The notes: generated by a model from the sequence alone, not told the origin. A stretch of 64,000 bases of DNA from Modicisalibacter xianhensis (GCF_900113605.1 NZ_FOPY01000003.1:186001-250000); one strand, 5' to 3'. Shown: positions 43,808 to 53,790, numbered from the stretch's first letter. Translations and numbers: made by a program.

Positions 43808-44731
43808 CTAGGCAACGATAGGGGGAACAGAATTACCGAAGTGTGATTGAACCAGAGCGCGTAACCAGAACTCGGCAGGATCGTTATCCTGGGCACTGCG
43901 CCAAGCCAGGGAAAGCGTGAATGCAGGAACGTCGAATGGTACGTCTTCGGCGCGAAGCTTGTCCCTTGTCTGCAATGCTGCAGCCAGATAGTCAGGGACG
44001 GTCGCAATGATATCGGTGCCCGAGAGGAGGGCGCCTAGACAACTGAAGTCGGAAACGGCGAGTATGACCTTTCGTTTACAGCCCATCTTGGCCAAGTGAG
44101 TGTCGATACATCCGCTCAGGTCGCCCGCGAAGGAAACCAGGGCATGAGGGCGCGAACAGTAGGTTTCCAGAGACAAGGGTTCGGGGGCAGTATCGGCTCG
44201 CAAGACCTTGGGATAGGCGTGTCGTAGCTCCTTGCATCGGATATCGGCTGGCAAGTCACGCATGCAGCATACCCCCAGCGAGATATCGCTGCTGTGCAAC
44301 AGGTCTGGCATTGCCAAGTAATTGGCTCGCCTGATGACCAGAGTCACATTGGGCGCCGTATAGCGGAGTTGACGCAATAGCCGTGGGAACAGGCTGAACT
44401 CGACATCGTCCGACAGCCCGATTCGAAATGTGCTGTAGCTGGTAAAGGGATCGAACGCTTGTGTCGTGCTAAGTGCCTGTGTAATGGAATCCAGGGCAGG
44501 ATGGAGGTGGCGATAGATTTCCAGGGCCCGGCTGGTGGGTTCCATGGTGCGCCCGGCCCTGACAAATAGCGGGTCGTTGAAAAGATGGCGCAGACGCGAC
44601 AGGGCAGCACTGATCGCCGGTTGACCGAGGAACAGCTTCTCGGCGGCATGCGTCACGCTGCGCTCATGCATGAGTGTTTCGAAGACGACGAGCAAATGGA
44701 AATCGACTCGACGCAAGTCGTTGCGGTTCAC
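43808..44731 (-). CDS. LysR-family transcriptional regulator
   Basis: 307 aa from GTG 44731, preceded by GGGAGG 7-8 bases upstream; the open frame to 44794 has no site. The N-terminal HTH reads LLVVFETLMHERSVTHAAEKLFLGQPAISAALSRLRHLF, typical of LysR (about 11-50), followed by DPLFVRAGRTMEPT. The C-terminal effector domain has FRIGLSDDVEFSLFPRLL. It lacks a neighbouring divergent operon of clear function; the plus-strand 79-aa gene starts 270 bases away. Confidence 0.92.
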   Translation of the reverse strand: MNRNDLRRVDFHLLVVFETLMHERSVTHAAEKLFLGQPAISAALSRLRHLFNDPLFVRAGRTMEPTSRALEIYRHLHPALDSITQALSTTQAFDPFTSYSTFRIGLSDDVEFSLFPRLLRQLRYTAPNVTLVIRRANYLAMPDLLHSSDISLGVCCMRDLPADIRCKELRHAYPKVLRADTAPEPLSLETYCSRPHALVSFAGDLSGCIDTHLAKMGCKRKVILAVSDFSCLGALLSGTDIIATVPDYLAAALQTRDKLRAEDVPFDVPAFTLSLAWRSAQDNDPAEFWLRALVQSHFGNSVPPIVA

Positions 44732-45004
44732 TAATGCCTCCCAATCCCGTAGAAGACAAGTCACTACTCGGCTAAAGGAATGCCTCATACCCATAGGCGA
44801 ATGGGATAAACACTTTTCTATTTAGCTTCTTGGTACTGCGCTTGCTGGTTTATATCCTCAATTTGTTAATTTATTTGACGCAGGACAGGAAGAACGCCAT
44901 CCATGATGGTGTGGCGTTTCGCGCTCATCTAAAGTTGCCTTGCTACGTCAGGAGGCGTAGCCAGCAGGCATGAATCAAGAATCTTGAATCAGGAAGCGAG
45001 TCGG

Positions 45005-45244
45005 ATGATCACCAAAGAGGAAATCGATCTTGCCAGGAAGGCCCCGTGGCTGAACCTGCCGCGTGTCGACGATGAAGGTCCGGAGAACGATGCTTTGTTC
45101 CTGGTAGGTTTGCAAATCGAGCAACTCACCCAGCAAGCCGATACTGATACCGCTATCGAAGAAGCAGTGGAAGCTTATTCCACCGTAGGCCTGGATCACG
45201 ACCTGGCCGAGACAGCCGTCATGTATGTGAAGTGCTGGGGATAA
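45005..45244 (+). CDS. Small hypothetical protein
   Basis: 79 aa from ATG 45005 after AGGAAGCGAGTCGG; a TTG at 44984 is less likely. It is acidic with a helical C-terminal half (DTDTAIEEAVEAYSTVGLDHDL). No family recognised. It is divergent from the LysR gene and followed by a strong terminator, so it is probably transcribed on its own. Confidence 0.65.
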   Translation: MITKEEIDLARKAPWLNLPRVDDEGPENDALFLVGLQIEQLTQQADTDTAIEEAVEAYSTVGLDHDLAETAVMYVKCWG

Positions 45245-45269
45245 CCGTAAACAAGCAGCCCTCCCGGTA

Positions 45270-45299
45270 AACAAGCCAAGGCATGTGCCTTGGCTTGTT
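45270..45299. terminator. Bidirectional terminator
   Basis: Perfect 14-bp stem AACAAGCCAAGGCA (45270-45283) / TGCCTTGGCTTGTT (45286-45299) with a 2-base loop. It lies between the convergent genes ending at 45244 (+) and 45329 (-), and both sides are T/A-rich. Confidence 0.9.
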
Positions 45300-45328
45300 G
45301 TATATAACGTTGATTGGCTCGCATCACG

Positions 45329-45937
45329 CTATTGCTGGGCCGGGTACGTTTCCTGCTTGAGCAACTTGGCCAGATAGACACAATTGCGTGCCAAGGCCTG
45401 GTTGGATTGCTTCACCATCTCCGGTGGTTCGTCGAGATCCTGGTAGTCCGTGCCTTGCATGGCCTCTCCGACCCAATAGGTCGAGGCGTTGGCAGGTATC
45501 GTAAATCCCACATCGTTCAGGCCCTGGAAGACTTCGGCCATGACATGATGGGCGCCATCCTCGTTGCCAACGACGGCGGCCGCAGCAACACGTCCATAAG
45601 ACAGCATGCGCCCCGCATCATCAGTCTCGCTGAGTAGTGCATCCAGACGTTCCATGACGCGCTGACAAATGCTCGAAGGATGCCCCAGCCAGATGGGTGA
45701 CCCCAGGATGAAGATATCCGCGTCGAGTATTTTCTGGCGGATCATGGGCCAGTCGTCACCTTCGCCCTCGTCGGACGTCACGCCTGGCTTGATATTGTAG
45801 TCGGCGGCACGCAACAACTCCCCATGTACTCCGAGTGTGTCGAGTTCAGCCAACACTTCGTCAAGCAGCCTGCCGCAAGAGGACGGCGCCGGCGATGACT
45901 TCAAGGTACAGTTGATTGCCAGAGCAGAGAGGGTCAC
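45329..45937 (-). CDS. NADPH-dependent FMN reductase-like flavodoxin-fold protein
   Basis: 202 aa. The N-terminus (ALAINCTLKSSPAPSSCGRLLDEVLAEL) has the flavodoxin-like phosphate loop, and DADIFILGSPIWLGHPSS is the FMN-binding loop. These enzymes reduce FMN or quinones in the cytoplasm. It lies 24 bases after the DUF2188 gene on the same strand, and the pair is next to catalase, so a role in redox stress is possible. Confidence 0.9.
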   Translation of the reverse strand: MTLSALAINCTLKSSPAPSSCGRLLDEVLAELDTLGVHGELLRAADYNIKPGVTSDEGEGDDWPMIRQKILDADIFILGSPIWLGHPSSICQRVMERLDALLSETDDAGRMLSYGRVAAAAVVGNEDGAHHVMAEVFQGLNDVGFTIPANASTYWVGEAMQGTDYQDLDEPPEMVKQSNQALARNCVYLAKLLKQETYPAQQ

Positions 45938-45961
45938 GTTGATCTCCTTGTCTTGACCGGT

Positions 45962-46186
45962 TCAGCCTTTCGAACGGCGAGGATCGATGCTGCGCGGGTA
46001 AGTGCGCTCATCGGTGATTTGCCCCTCCGAACTGTGAATCTTGACCGAGCCCCGCTTGTCGCTCATGTACTCCTGAGTCTTGTGGACGGCCTCTTCCTTG
46101 GTAGGCGCCTCGAGCAGGTCCTTTTCGGACCCTTCCCGACGCAAGTGCCAGTTACCGCCGCTTTTCGTCAGATGAAAGTTATCCAT
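45962..46186 (-). CDS. DUF2188 protein
   Basis: 74 aa. Characteristic short pattern: GGNWHLRREGSEKDLLEAPTKEEAV, then a C-terminal basic segment (YPRSIDPRRSKG). DUF2188 proteins are small and widespread, of unknown function. It is co-directional with the reductase and divergent from catalase. Confidence 0.85.
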   Translation of the reverse strand: MDNFHLTKSGGNWHLRREGSEKDLLEAPTKEEAVHKTQEYMSDKRGSVKIHSSEGQITDERTYPRSIDPRRSKG

Positions 46187-46342
46187 GAAGTGTCTCCTCT
46201 GGTGATCCTTTTCCAGAATGTTCTCTCAGCCTAGTCAAATAAGTTTTGGTTTTCACAACGATAGGAAGGGATTGCCTGACTTATTAGCGAGTGCTGTTAC
46301 TCTGTGCTGGGACCGCTTGGCAGCCATATACGAGGAGACGCT

Positions 46343-48061
46343 ATGAGCAACGGACAGGATACCGGTCGTCAATTGGCGAACCGGCAAGGGCATCCGATCA
46401 CCAATAACCAGTCTCAGCGCACTATCGGTAGCCGTGGGCCGGCAACGCTGGAAAACTATCAGTTTCTGGAAAAGATCAGCCACTTCGACCGTGAGCGGAT
46501 TCCCGAGCGCGTCGTGCATGCGCGTGGTTTCGTGGCCTATGGCGACTTCGAGGCGACCGGCAAGATCGGCGACGAGCCGGCTTCCAAGTATACGCGTGCC
46601 AAGCTCTTTCAGGAAGCCGGCAAGAAGACCGAACTGGCCATCCGCTTCTCGACCGTTATCGGGGGTCGCGATTCATCGGAGGCCGCTCGCGACCCGCGCG
46701 GCTTTGCGGTCAAGTTCTATACCGAAGACGGCAACTGGGATCTGGTCGGCAACAACCTGGCCGTGTTCTTCATTCGCGACGCCATCAAGTTTCCCGACGT
46801 CATTCACTCGCTGAAGCCGGATCCGGTCACGTTCCGTCAGGAGCCGAATCGCATCCTCGACTTCATGAGCCAGACCCCTGAATCCATGCACATGCTGACG
46901 CACCTGTTCAGCCCGCGTGGCATTCCGGCGAGCTATCGACATATGGAAGGGTTCGGCGTCAACACCTACAAGATGGTCAATGCCCAGGGTAAGACGTCCC
47001 TGGTCAAGTACCACTTCCATCCGCGCTGCGGAATTGCCAGCCTGACCGAGGAAGAAGCGGCCAAGGTGCAGGGTCAGGATCTCGGCTCGGCCTCCAAGGA
47101 TCTGTACGAATCCATCGAGCGTGGTGACTATCCGCAGTGGGACATGTTCGTGCAGATCATGGAAGATCATGATCATCCCGAACTCGACTGGGACCCGCTC
47201 GACGACACCAAGATCTGGCCGGAAGACCAGTTCCCGCTGCGTCACATGGGTGTCATGACCCTCAACCGCAATGTGCAGGATTTCCATAACGAGAATGAGC
47301 AGATCGCCATGGGCACCGGCGTGCTGGTCGACGGTCTCGACTTCTCGGATGACAAAATGCTGATCGGCCGGACATTCTCCTACTCCGACACCCAGCGTTA
47401 CCGGGTCGGCCCCAACTACCTGCAGTTGCCGGTCAACCAGCCCAAGGGCGTCAAGGGCAAGGTCTACACCAACCAGCGTGGCGGGGAAATGTCCTATGGC
47501 GTCGATCTCGCGCCGGGGCAGAATCCGCACGTGAACTACGAGCCGTCGATTCACAATGGCTTGCACGAGGCCGACCGCGAGGAGCCCAACAATCCGCCCG
47601 AGGTTTCCGGCCGCCTGACGCGCAGCGTGATCGAGCGCCGCAATGACTATATCCAGGCGCGTGCTCGTTACAACACCATGATGGATTGGGAGCGCGATGA
47701 ACTCATCAACGTGCTCGGCGGCATGATGCAGAGCTGCGAGCTTGACGTTCAGGAACGCATGCTGTGGCATCTTTTCCTGGTCCATGATGACTATGGCAGC
47801 CGGGTCGGTCAGATGATCGGCATGAAGGCAGACGATGTGCGTCATCTTCAGCCGCTGCCCAAGCAGGTGCTGACCGAGGAAGACAAGCGTCGGCTCGAGA
47901 AGCTGGGCAACAATGGTGACAAGATCGACAATACGGTCTGGGGCCAGTGGACCAGCTCAGTCGTCAACCGTCAGGCCACGGCGGAGCAGGTGCTTACGGG
48001 CAAGCTGGATGACCATCTCTCCGGCGGAATGACTGCCCCGCAGCCAGAACTGAGCAAGTAA
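46343..48061 (+). CDS. Monofunctional heme catalase
   Basis: 572 aa from ATG 46343 after GAGGAGACGCT. Active-site His59 lies in RVVHARG, the catalytic Asn in [11 protein letters not shown] (about 137-138), and the proximal heme Tyr in [17 protein letters not shown] (about 350). It disproportionates hydrogen peroxide. The length lies between the small (about 480-500) and large (about 700-750) clades, with a C-terminal catalase-related domain after about 430. Expression probably responds to peroxide, but no OxyR site can be shown. Confidence 0.95.
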   Translation: MSNGQDTGRQLANRQGHPITNNQSQRTIGSRGPATLENYQFLEKISHFDRERIPERVVHARGFVAYGDFEATGKIGDEPASKYTRAKLFQEAGKKTELAIRFSTVIGGRDSSEAARDPRGFAVKFYTEDGNWDLVGNNLAVFFIRDAIKFPDVIHSLKPDPVTFRQEPNRILDFMSQTPESMHMLTHLFSPRGIPASYRHMEGFGVNTYKMVNAQGKTSLVKYHFHPRCGIASLTEEEAAKVQGQDLGSASKDLYESIERGDYPQWDMFVQIMEDHDHPELDWDPLDDTKIWPEDQFPLRHMGVMTLNRNVQDFHNENEQIAMGTGVLVDGLDFSDDKMLIGRTFSYSDTQRYRVGPNYLQLPVNQPKGVKGKVYTNQRGGEMSYGVDLAPGQNPHVNYEPSIHNGLHEADREEPNNPPEVSGRLTRSVIERRNDYIQARARYNTMMDWERDELINVLGGMMQSCELDVQERMLWHLFLVHDDYGSRVGQMIGMKADDVRHLQPLPKQVLTEEDKRRLEKLGNNGDKIDNTVWGQWTSSVVNRQATAEQVLTGKLDDHLSGGMTAPQPELSK

Positions 48062-48112
48062 GCTGGGCAAGTAAGCCGAGCAAGTCGCAGCACTTGCATC
48101 ACAGGCGTATCG

Positions 48113-48143
48113 AACCCGGGCATGGCGACATGCCCGGGTTTGC
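48113..48143 (+). terminator. Terminator after catalase
   Basis: Perfect 12-bp stem AACCCGGGCATG (48113-48124) / CATGCCCGGGTT (48129-48140) with GCGA loop. It separates the convergent catalase and EamA genes and could work for both. Confidence 0.88.
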
Positions 48144-48154
48144 TGTATTCAGCC

Positions 48155-49033
48155 TCATGTACGGCCACGCAGTGTCAGCAGGACCCCGCCGATCACCACC
48201 AGGCTGCCCGTCATCTGCACCCAGGTGACCGTTTCGCCCAGCAACAGCCATGCGCCCAGCATGGTGAACACCGGCAGCAGGTTCAAGAACACCGCCGAGC
48301 GGGTAGGGCCGACATCGCCAATGGCGCTACTGTAGAGCAGCAAGGCGATGACCGACGGAAAAATGCCAAGGTACGCCAATCCCAAGGCCTGAGATGCATC
48401 GATGCGGGGAATGTCGCCTCGCCAGGCCCAGTCCAGCATGGCCAGCGGCGCCAGCACCAGGTTGGCGATGATCAGCATGGCCAGCAGCCCGCCATAACGG
48501 GGGAACTTGGCAATGTGTGACCTGACCAGCAGCGAATAGCCGACCCAGACAAGGATGGCCAGGAGCATGATGCCATCACCCACCGAGATACCCGTGGCAT
48601 GCGTGGTGTCGCCTTGGGTGATGACCGCGACGGCGCCCGCCAATGACAGTACCACGCCCAACCACTGCAGCCCGCGATAGCGCTCGCCGAGCAGCGCGAA
48701 ACCGATCAGGATCGTGACCACGGGAATGGTGGCTTCGAGTATCGCCACATTGGTGGGCGACGTGGTCTTCAGCGCGGCATAGATGAGTACATTAAAGAAA
48801 GCGACGCCTGTCAGAGACAAACCCAGCAGTGGCCGCCAATGGGTACGCAACGTGGGCAATGCCCGCAGCATCTGCGTCAGGCCCAGCGGAATCATCAGAA
48901 GCAGGGCGATGAATACCCGGGCCCACGAGATGGTCAGGGCGGGTAGATCGGCCAGCGCCTTGCCGACCAGGATGTTGCCTGAAAAGATCAGCACCGTCAG
49001 CAGCAGAAACAGGTAAGGGCGAAGCAGCGGCAT
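48155..49033 (-). CDS. EamA/DMT-type inner-membrane transporter
   Basis: 292 aa with about ten hydrophobic segments in two halves, each with the EamA signature (for example VLIFSGNILVGKALADL and ISVGDGIMLLAILVWVGYSLLV). These are drug/metabolite exporters or amino-acid exporters with unknown substrate. It is convergent with catalase and divergent from the histidine phosphatase. Confidence 0.92.
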   Translation of the reverse strand: MPLLRPYLFLLLTVLIFSGNILVGKALADLPALTISWARVFIALLLMIPLGLTQMLRALPTLRTHWRPLLGLSLTGVAFFNVLIYAALKTTSPTNVAILEATIPVVTILIGFALLGERYRGLQWLGVVLSLAGAVAVITQGDTTHATGISVGDGIMLLAILVWVGYSLLVRSHIAKFPRYGGLLAMLIIANLVLAPLAMLDWAWRGDIPRIDASQALGLAYLGIFPSVIALLLYSSAIGDVGPTRSAVFLNLLPVFTMLGAWLLLGETVTWVQMTGSLVVIGGVLLTLRGRT

Positions 49034-49122
49034 TCACGCTCCAGCATCGTGTCGAAATCAGGTCGGGTGGCTCAGGGTAAGCCAAACTGGGGGGTATCGA
49101 CAGCAATCATCGGGAGTGGCCC

Positions 49123-49728
49123 ATGCGCCTGATAAACGGCATACGCGTGTTGTTGGCAGGTATCGCCATGTCGGGTTGGATGGCAGCCTTAGCGGCAAGT
49201 GCCACGGCACAGGACGTACCGGATACGCAGGCCTTGTGGGGCAGGCTGGCCCAGGGTGGCCATGCTGCCCTGATGCGCCATGCCATTGCGCCCGGTACCG
49301 GGGACCCCGACAATTTTGTAATGGAAGACTGTAATACGCAGCGCAATCTGTCGCCGGAAGGGCGGGAGCAGGCGCGTACCATCGGCGAAGCGTTCCGCCA
49401 GCATAAGGTCGGCGTGAGCGCCGTCTATTCTAGCCAATGGTGCCGGGCGCTGGATACGGCCAGGCTGCTCGACCTGGGAGAGGTCGAGCCGTTGCCGGCA
49501 CTCAACTCGTTCTTTCGCCAACGTGAACGCGAGGCCGAGCAAACCCAGGCCCTCGAGCAGCGGCTACTCGAGATGGCAGCGGACGAGACCTGGGTGCTGG
49601 TGACGCATCAGGTCAATATCACCGCATTGACCGGGATCTTCCCACGCTCCGGGGAAATCGTCGTGGTTCGCCCCGACGCGACGACGGGTTCACTGATCGT
49701 GGTCGGCCGCCTCATGCCCGCTGACTGA
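49123..49728 (+). CDS. Secreted histidine phosphatase-family protein
   Basis: 201 aa. A signal peptide (cleavage near ATAQ, about residue 30) precedes the phosphatase fold. The catalytic motif is L-M-R52-H53-A (LMRHAIAPG), with a second His in VTHQVNI (about 160). Members remove phosphate from small molecules or proteins in the periplasm. It is short for the family, and a core of Arg and His is conserved. Confidence 0.88.
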   Translation: MRLINGIRVLLAGIAMSGWMAALAASATAQDVPDTQALWGRLAQGGHAALMRHAIAPGTGDPDNFVMEDCNTQRNLSPEGREQARTIGEAFRQHKVGVSAVYSSQWCRALDTARLLDLGEVEPLPALNSFFRQREREAEQTQALEQRLLEMAADETWVLVTHQVNITALTGIFPRSGEIVVVRPDATTGSLIVVGRLMPAD

Positions 49729-49744
49729 CGTGTCTTCCGATGAC

Positions 49745-50176
49745 TCATACCGCCCGACGTGACCCGCCGCCTGGCTGGTTGGCGCTCGGGCCACCGAATG
49801 CCTCGGGTAGCTGGCAGACCCAGGTCATGGCGTCCTGTTTCTCCCGGTTGGAAAAGACTCGAACCTTGATCGGATGAAACAGCTGGTTTTCCAGCATGGC
49901 GACAGGGCGTACCCAGAGGCGGTTGGACGTCACCGCGACACGGTGGAAATGTTCCAGCTGGCCGATCTGCGTCAGGCCGTAGCCGATGTCACGGATGAGC
50001 GCCGTGGCGGTCAGCCAGCGCATGGCATCGATCTCGGCATACAGGCTGACCTTGGGGTGCTGGCGCTTGGCATCCTCGATGGCGTCGATGACCACTTGTA
50101 ATTCATCGGCGGTGACACGGCCCGCCGCACGGAACGCGACCACATGCGGTGACGGGGCAACGATCAACTCAAGCAT
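49745..50176 (-). CDS. SpoIIAA-like/STAS-related protein
   Basis: 143 aa from ATG 50176 after GAGGTTGCAGCC; the upstream frame to 50287 is less likely. The pattern FRAAGRVTADELQVVIDAIEDAKRQHPKVSLYAEIDAMRW is typical of the SpoIIAA-like family, which has a STAS-type fold and is found in the cytoplasm of many bacteria, with no known enzyme activity. Confidence 0.85.
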   Translation of the reverse strand: MLELIVAPSPHVVAFRAAGRVTADELQVVIDAIEDAKRQHPKVSLYAEIDAMRWLTATALIRDIGYGLTQIGQLEHFHRVAVTSNRLWVRPVAMLENQLFHPIKVRVFSNREKQDAMTWVCQLPEAFGGPSANQPGGGSRRAV

Positions 50177-50300
50177 GGCTGCAACCTCGCGAATGAAACG
50201 CTCGCTTAAGCGTAGCACCCTGGAGCCGATCTGCTGCCTTGGATGGGGGCAAGCCTGGTTGGCGATGAGGGGGCCGGGCCCGTTCATCCTTCCTGAAGGT

Positions 50301-50326
50301 AATGTCCCCTCGAAAAAGGGGACATT
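50301..50326. repeat. Perfect 10-bp inverted repeat, possible terminator
   Basis: AATGTCCCCT (50301-50310) / AGGGGACATT (50317-50326) with a 6-base loop CGAAAA. It lies downstream of the OMP gene on the minus strand, but no T tract follows on either side. Confidence 0.55.
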
Positions 50327-50354
50327 GGGTAAACCATGAAGTGCTTACTGTTAT

Positions 50355-50939
50355 TCAGAAACGATAACTCAGGCCAGCACTGATGGCGGTGAGGGTAAAG
50401 TCGTATTGGTCGGATTCGTCCAGATACGTCACATATTCGACGGAGCCGGCCATGGTCGGCGTAAAGTTGACTTCAGCACCCACACCATACGAGAAATCAG
50501 ATTCCGTTTCTTCAACCTTGCCTATAGGCGAATCAAACTGACTCTCGATGCCGGTATAGCCAAGTAGGGCGTATAGCGCCAAGGTATCAGCGAGTGGCAA
50601 GTACCCGATGCCATAAAGGCCATACATGTAGTCGACGCCAACATCAACGCCTGACTTGTAATCCTCGACCGTCACTTCTTCATCGGAGAGTCCCATGTCG
50701 ACCCGAGCTTCCAAGGCAAAGTAATCCGTCACGAAGTAGCCAACCCGGCCAATCAAGGCATCAGGCTCGGCTTCTAGGTCGAGATCATATTCCTGGCCAA
50801 GATAATCGTAGTCATATTCGGCTTCGTAATTGAGCTTGCTGTACTGCAGGCCGACATAGCTTGACCCGGTAGGTGCAGCGAAGACGGGGCCGGAAATAAC
50901 CACAGTCGATAAGAGTGCGCAAATGATTTTTCGTTGCAT
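50355..50939 (-). CDS. Outer-membrane beta-barrel protein
   Basis: 194 aa. A signal peptide (about 1-21, ending in PVFAA) precedes alternating hydrophobic strands rich in Tyr and Asp, and the C-terminus ends in SAGLSYRF, with the terminal Phe typical of outer-membrane barrel proteins. The size fits an eight-stranded OmpA/OmpW-like barrel. It is acidic, as expected in a halophile. No specific role. Confidence 0.85.
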   Translation of the reverse strand: MQRKIICALLSTVVISGPVFAAPTGSSYVGLQYSKLNYEAEYDYDYLGQEYDLDLEAEPDALIGRVGYFVTDYFALEARVDMGLSDEEVTVEDYKSGVDVGVDYMYGLYGIGYLPLADTLALYALLGYTGIESQFDSPIGKVEETESDFSYGVGAEVNFTPTMAGSVEYVTYLDESDQYDFTLTAISAGLSYRF

Positions 50940-51525
50940 GATGTTTCCTGGCGGTTGTTACTAATTGTTACGATGATAATATATTCAAGCTGGCACTAAC
51001 GAGGCAACTTCTTTTTTGCGGTTTATTGAACGGGCGGGCCAAGCCAGGGTAAAGCTTGATGTAGATCACCAATCATTGAAGCTTATGGGCTGCGCCTGAG
51101 AACGCAGCCTATAAGCACTTCTTGGGTACAAAAACTCGTGCTGTAACCGCAGACGCAAGCAAGGGAAAGCGACACTTGGTTGTAACAATGCAAAAGTATG
51201 AGTGATTTAATTATTCCGTATGTTTTTGCGCCGGGCGTCGTGCCCTATCAAGGTATCTGATGAGACTTTGCCCAGCCTGCAGTGTCTTTGCCATAGATGT
51301 TTTTAATTTCCAACATGCTGATATATATAAATATTTTTATTATGTTGGCGATCAACAAAAACGCATCAAGCGCCTCTATTGCTAAGTGCTGCAAAATAGT
51401 TCCACAGCGCTGCAAGAGGTTACCAAGCGTTAATTTTTGTAAAGATCCATTCTGATCTCGGGAGCGGGATCCCACGGCGGCCAACCCAACGGCCCCGACA
51501 AAATAAACGCAATGGAGTTCGAGAC
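50940..51525. promoter_or_regulatory. Long AT-rich intergenic region upstream of the Tad operon
   Basis: About 590 bases with no gene I can support. It must hold the promoter of the Tad operon and that of the OMP gene in the other direction. The pilin's leader near 51500 has ACGCAATGGAGTTCGAG. I see no clear sigma-54 or sigma-70 element that I would name. Confidence 0.4.
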
Positions 51526-51726
51526 ATGAACAAGCTGATGATGGGTGTAAAGAAGTTTCTGCGTGACGAGGAAGGGACCGAAGTTGTCGAATGGGCGCTG
51601 GTGGCGGGGCTGATTGTGGCCGTAGGTGCGGGAATTTTTTGGTCTATCGGTGATGCTGTTAGCGTCCACTTAAATTCATTGCTAGAGGCTTTGGGTGGTG
51701 AAGCCGGGACCACTAAGCCAGCATAA
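51526..51726 (+). CDS. flp: Flp-type pilin
   Basis: 66 aa with TTCGAGAC before the ATG. A basic leader (MNKLMMGVKKFLRDEEG) precedes the G17|TEVVEW processing site: Glu at +5 is conserved, while +6 is Trp, where the common form has Tyr. The following 20 residues (ALVAGLIVAVGAGIFWSIG) are the hydrophobic pilin helix. It is the structural subunit of the Tad pilus and the first gene of the operon. Confidence 0.95.
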   Translation: MNKLMMGVKKFLRDEEGTEVVEWALVAGLIVAVGAGIFWSIGDAVSVHLNSLLEALGGEAGTTKPA

Positions 51727-51800
51727 TAAATGGTGATTAAGTTGGCGCCGGATCCGGTGCCAACTTAAATAAATAATTTTAATTTAATTAAGAGGCCGGA

Positions 51801-52361
51801 ATGAATTACTTGATCTTTTCGGTGGCTATTGTTTTTTTTCTCTGGAGCGCTGCAATTTGGGATGTGATTCAGAGGCGTATTCCTAACGCCTTGGTTTTTG
51901 CTGGCGCTATTCTGGGGAGTATGTTGCAACTGGTGCTGGTCGGGATCGATGGTCTGCTAGATGCTTTAATGGGTTTTGGGGTTGGGCTTGTAATTCTTCT
52001 GCCCGGCTATCTAATCGGCTATACCGGTGCAGGGGACGCCAAATTGATGGCTGCTATCGGCACCTTTCTGGGGCCCCAAAACATATTCCTTGCTGCAATG
52101 TCCAGCATCGCGGTGGGGGGCGTTGTTGCCCTAGGCTACGCCGCCAGCTCACTCTTTAACCAAACATCTATTTCCCCCTGGTCACGCTACGGACTGATGT
52201 TCAAGACCTGGGTTACAACAGGACGTCCTATTTATATCGCTCCGGCCGAAGGCGAAGTCATGGGTCGCAAGTTTCCGTTTGCCGTATCGATTGCCATCGG
52301 CACGACGCTGTTTCTTGCCTGGGATTCGCAGCTACTGACATTGGCCGGATTGGCTAAATAA
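51801..52361 (+). CDS. cpaA: Prepilin peptidase CpaA/TadV
   Basis: 186 aa. Several membrane helices surround a GYTGAGDAKLMAA motif with the GAGD aspartate, one of two catalytic aspartates of the TadV/A24 family; the other is D27 near WDVIQRRIPN. It cleaves Flp and TadE-type leaders in the inner membrane. It follows the pilin by 74 bases. Confidence 0.93.
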   Translation: MNYLIFSVAIVFFLWSAAIWDVIQRRIPNALVFAGAILGSMLQLVLVGIDGLLDALMGFGVGLVILLPGYLIGYTGAGDAKLMAAIGTFLGPQNIFLAAMSSIAVGGVVALGYAASSLFNQTSISPWSRYGLMFKTWVTTGRPIYIAPAEGEVMGRKFPFAVSIAIGTTLFLAWDSQLLTLAGLAK

Positions 52362-52386
52362 AAAATTGGATTCAAGAGGCCGCGCG

Positions 52387-53790
52387 ATGGATAGCCATTT
52401 CAACACGCTGAGTGCCATGCAAAGCCCGCTGACTGAAGCGGGGATCAACCCCGAGCTATTTGTGAGTGCGTCGTCTGGCTCGGATGGGCATGGCAAGCCG
52501 CCGCTGGCCGTACGCCCCCGTAATCTGGAAGACGCGGGCCTGACTGAACTCTACGTCGCCGACCTGATCTCCAAGCATCTTTTCGAGCGCGGTGTGCTCG
52601 ATCTACACGAGGTGACCCGCTGTGTCGCGCTGCCCGGCAGCATTGTCGAAAGCGTGTTTGCCTTCCTGCGTGAAGAGGGCCGGGCGGAGGTGCGGGGCGC
52701 GACCCCTACGGGCGTGTTGCGCTATGCGTTGACCGAGCGTGGCCGCCTGGCGGCGCAAGAGGCGCTGCTGCGCGATGGCTATATCGGCCCGGCGCCGGTG
52801 CCACTGGCACAGTACAACGCCCTGGTGGCGCGTCAGGCTCTGCAACAGCAGGGGATTGATCGGGACACGGTGCATGCCGCATTCAGCGACATCATGATTC
52901 GCCCTGAGGTACTCGACCAGCTCGGGCCGGCCATGCACTCCGGGCGCGCCACCTTCATCCATGGCGACCCCGGTACCGGCAAGACATTCATCGCGCGTCG
53001 CCTGGCCCGGCTGATGGCCGGCGGCGTGCTGATTCCCCATGCCATCCTTGTCGCCGACAAGGCCGTGCGTCTGTACGACGGCGGCGTACACGAGCCGGTG
53101 GACGATACGCAAGCCGACACAGCACTGAGCGCGTTGTATCTCGATCGCGGTCACGATCCACGATATGTGCTGTGCAAACGCCCGGTAGTCGTGGTGGGGG
53201 GCGAACTGACCATGGACATGCTCGAAGTGCAGTACGACACCGCCACGCGCATCCACCATGCCCCGGCCCAACTGCGCGCCAACAACGGCATGCTGATCAT
53301 TGATGATCTGGGTCGCCAGCGTATGCGGACGGAAGAACTGTTCAATCGCTGGATCGTGCCGATGGAAGAGCGGCGTGACTTCCTGAGCCTGCGCAGCGGC
53401 CAGCATTTCCAAGTGCCTTTCAATGTCGCGCTGGTGTTCTCGAGCAACAAGCATCCGCATGAACTTGCCGATCAGGCCTTCCTGCGGCGTATCGGCTACA
53501 AGATCCGCTTCGAGCCGCTGACTCAGCAAGAATATACCGTTATATGGCAACAGGAATGCCAGCGTAACGACCTGCCTGCCAATGACTCGCTGGCCCGCTT
53601 CATGATCGAGGACATGCATGGCCGCCTTGGCGTGCCACTGCTTCCGTGCCATCCCCGTGACCTGATTGGCCTGGCCATGGATCGCCTGCGCTATCTGGGG
53701 CAGCAGGACCTGACCGAAGAGGGCCTGCGCTGGGCCTGGCAGAACTATTTCGTGGAGCCCGGCGTCGCCGGGGAGGAGCGTGACTCATGA
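52387..53790 (+). CDS. AAA ATPase of the Tad locus
   Basis: 467 aa from ATG 52387 with AAGAGGCCGCGCG before it. Walker A is GDPGTGKTF (about 203-211), Walker B LIIDDLG and arginine-finger-like region RRIGYKIRF. It resembles MoxR-type AAA ATPases that are sometimes found in Tad operons of proteobacteria, distinct from CpaF. The role in pilus assembly is unproven. It overlaps CpaB as ATGA. Confidence 0.88.
   Translation: MDSHFNTLSAMQSPLTEAGINPELFVSASSGSDGHGKPPLAVRPRNLEDAGLTELYVADLISKHLFERGVLDLHEVTRCVALPGSIVESVFAFLREEGRAEVRGATPTGVLRYALTERGRLAAQEALLRDGYIGPAPVPLAQYNALVARQALQQQGIDRDTVHAAFSDIMIRPEVLDQLGPAMHSGRATFIHGDPGTGKTFIARRLARLMAGGVLIPHAILVADKAVRLYDGGVHEPVDDTQADTALSALYLDRGHDPRYVLCKRPVVVVGGELTMDMLEVQYDTATRIHHAPAQLRANNGMLIIDDLGRQRMRTEELFNRWIVPMEERRDFLSLRSGQHFQVPFNVALVFSSNKHPHELADQAFLRRIGYKIRFEPLTQQEYTVIWQQECQRNDLPANDSLARFMIEDMHGRLGVPLLPCHPRDLIGLAMDRLRYLGQQDLTEEGLRWAWQNYFVEPGVAGEERDS

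Noticed and set aside
46673-47845. 390-aa minus-strand frame
   Set aside because: Shadow of catalase in high-GC DNA.
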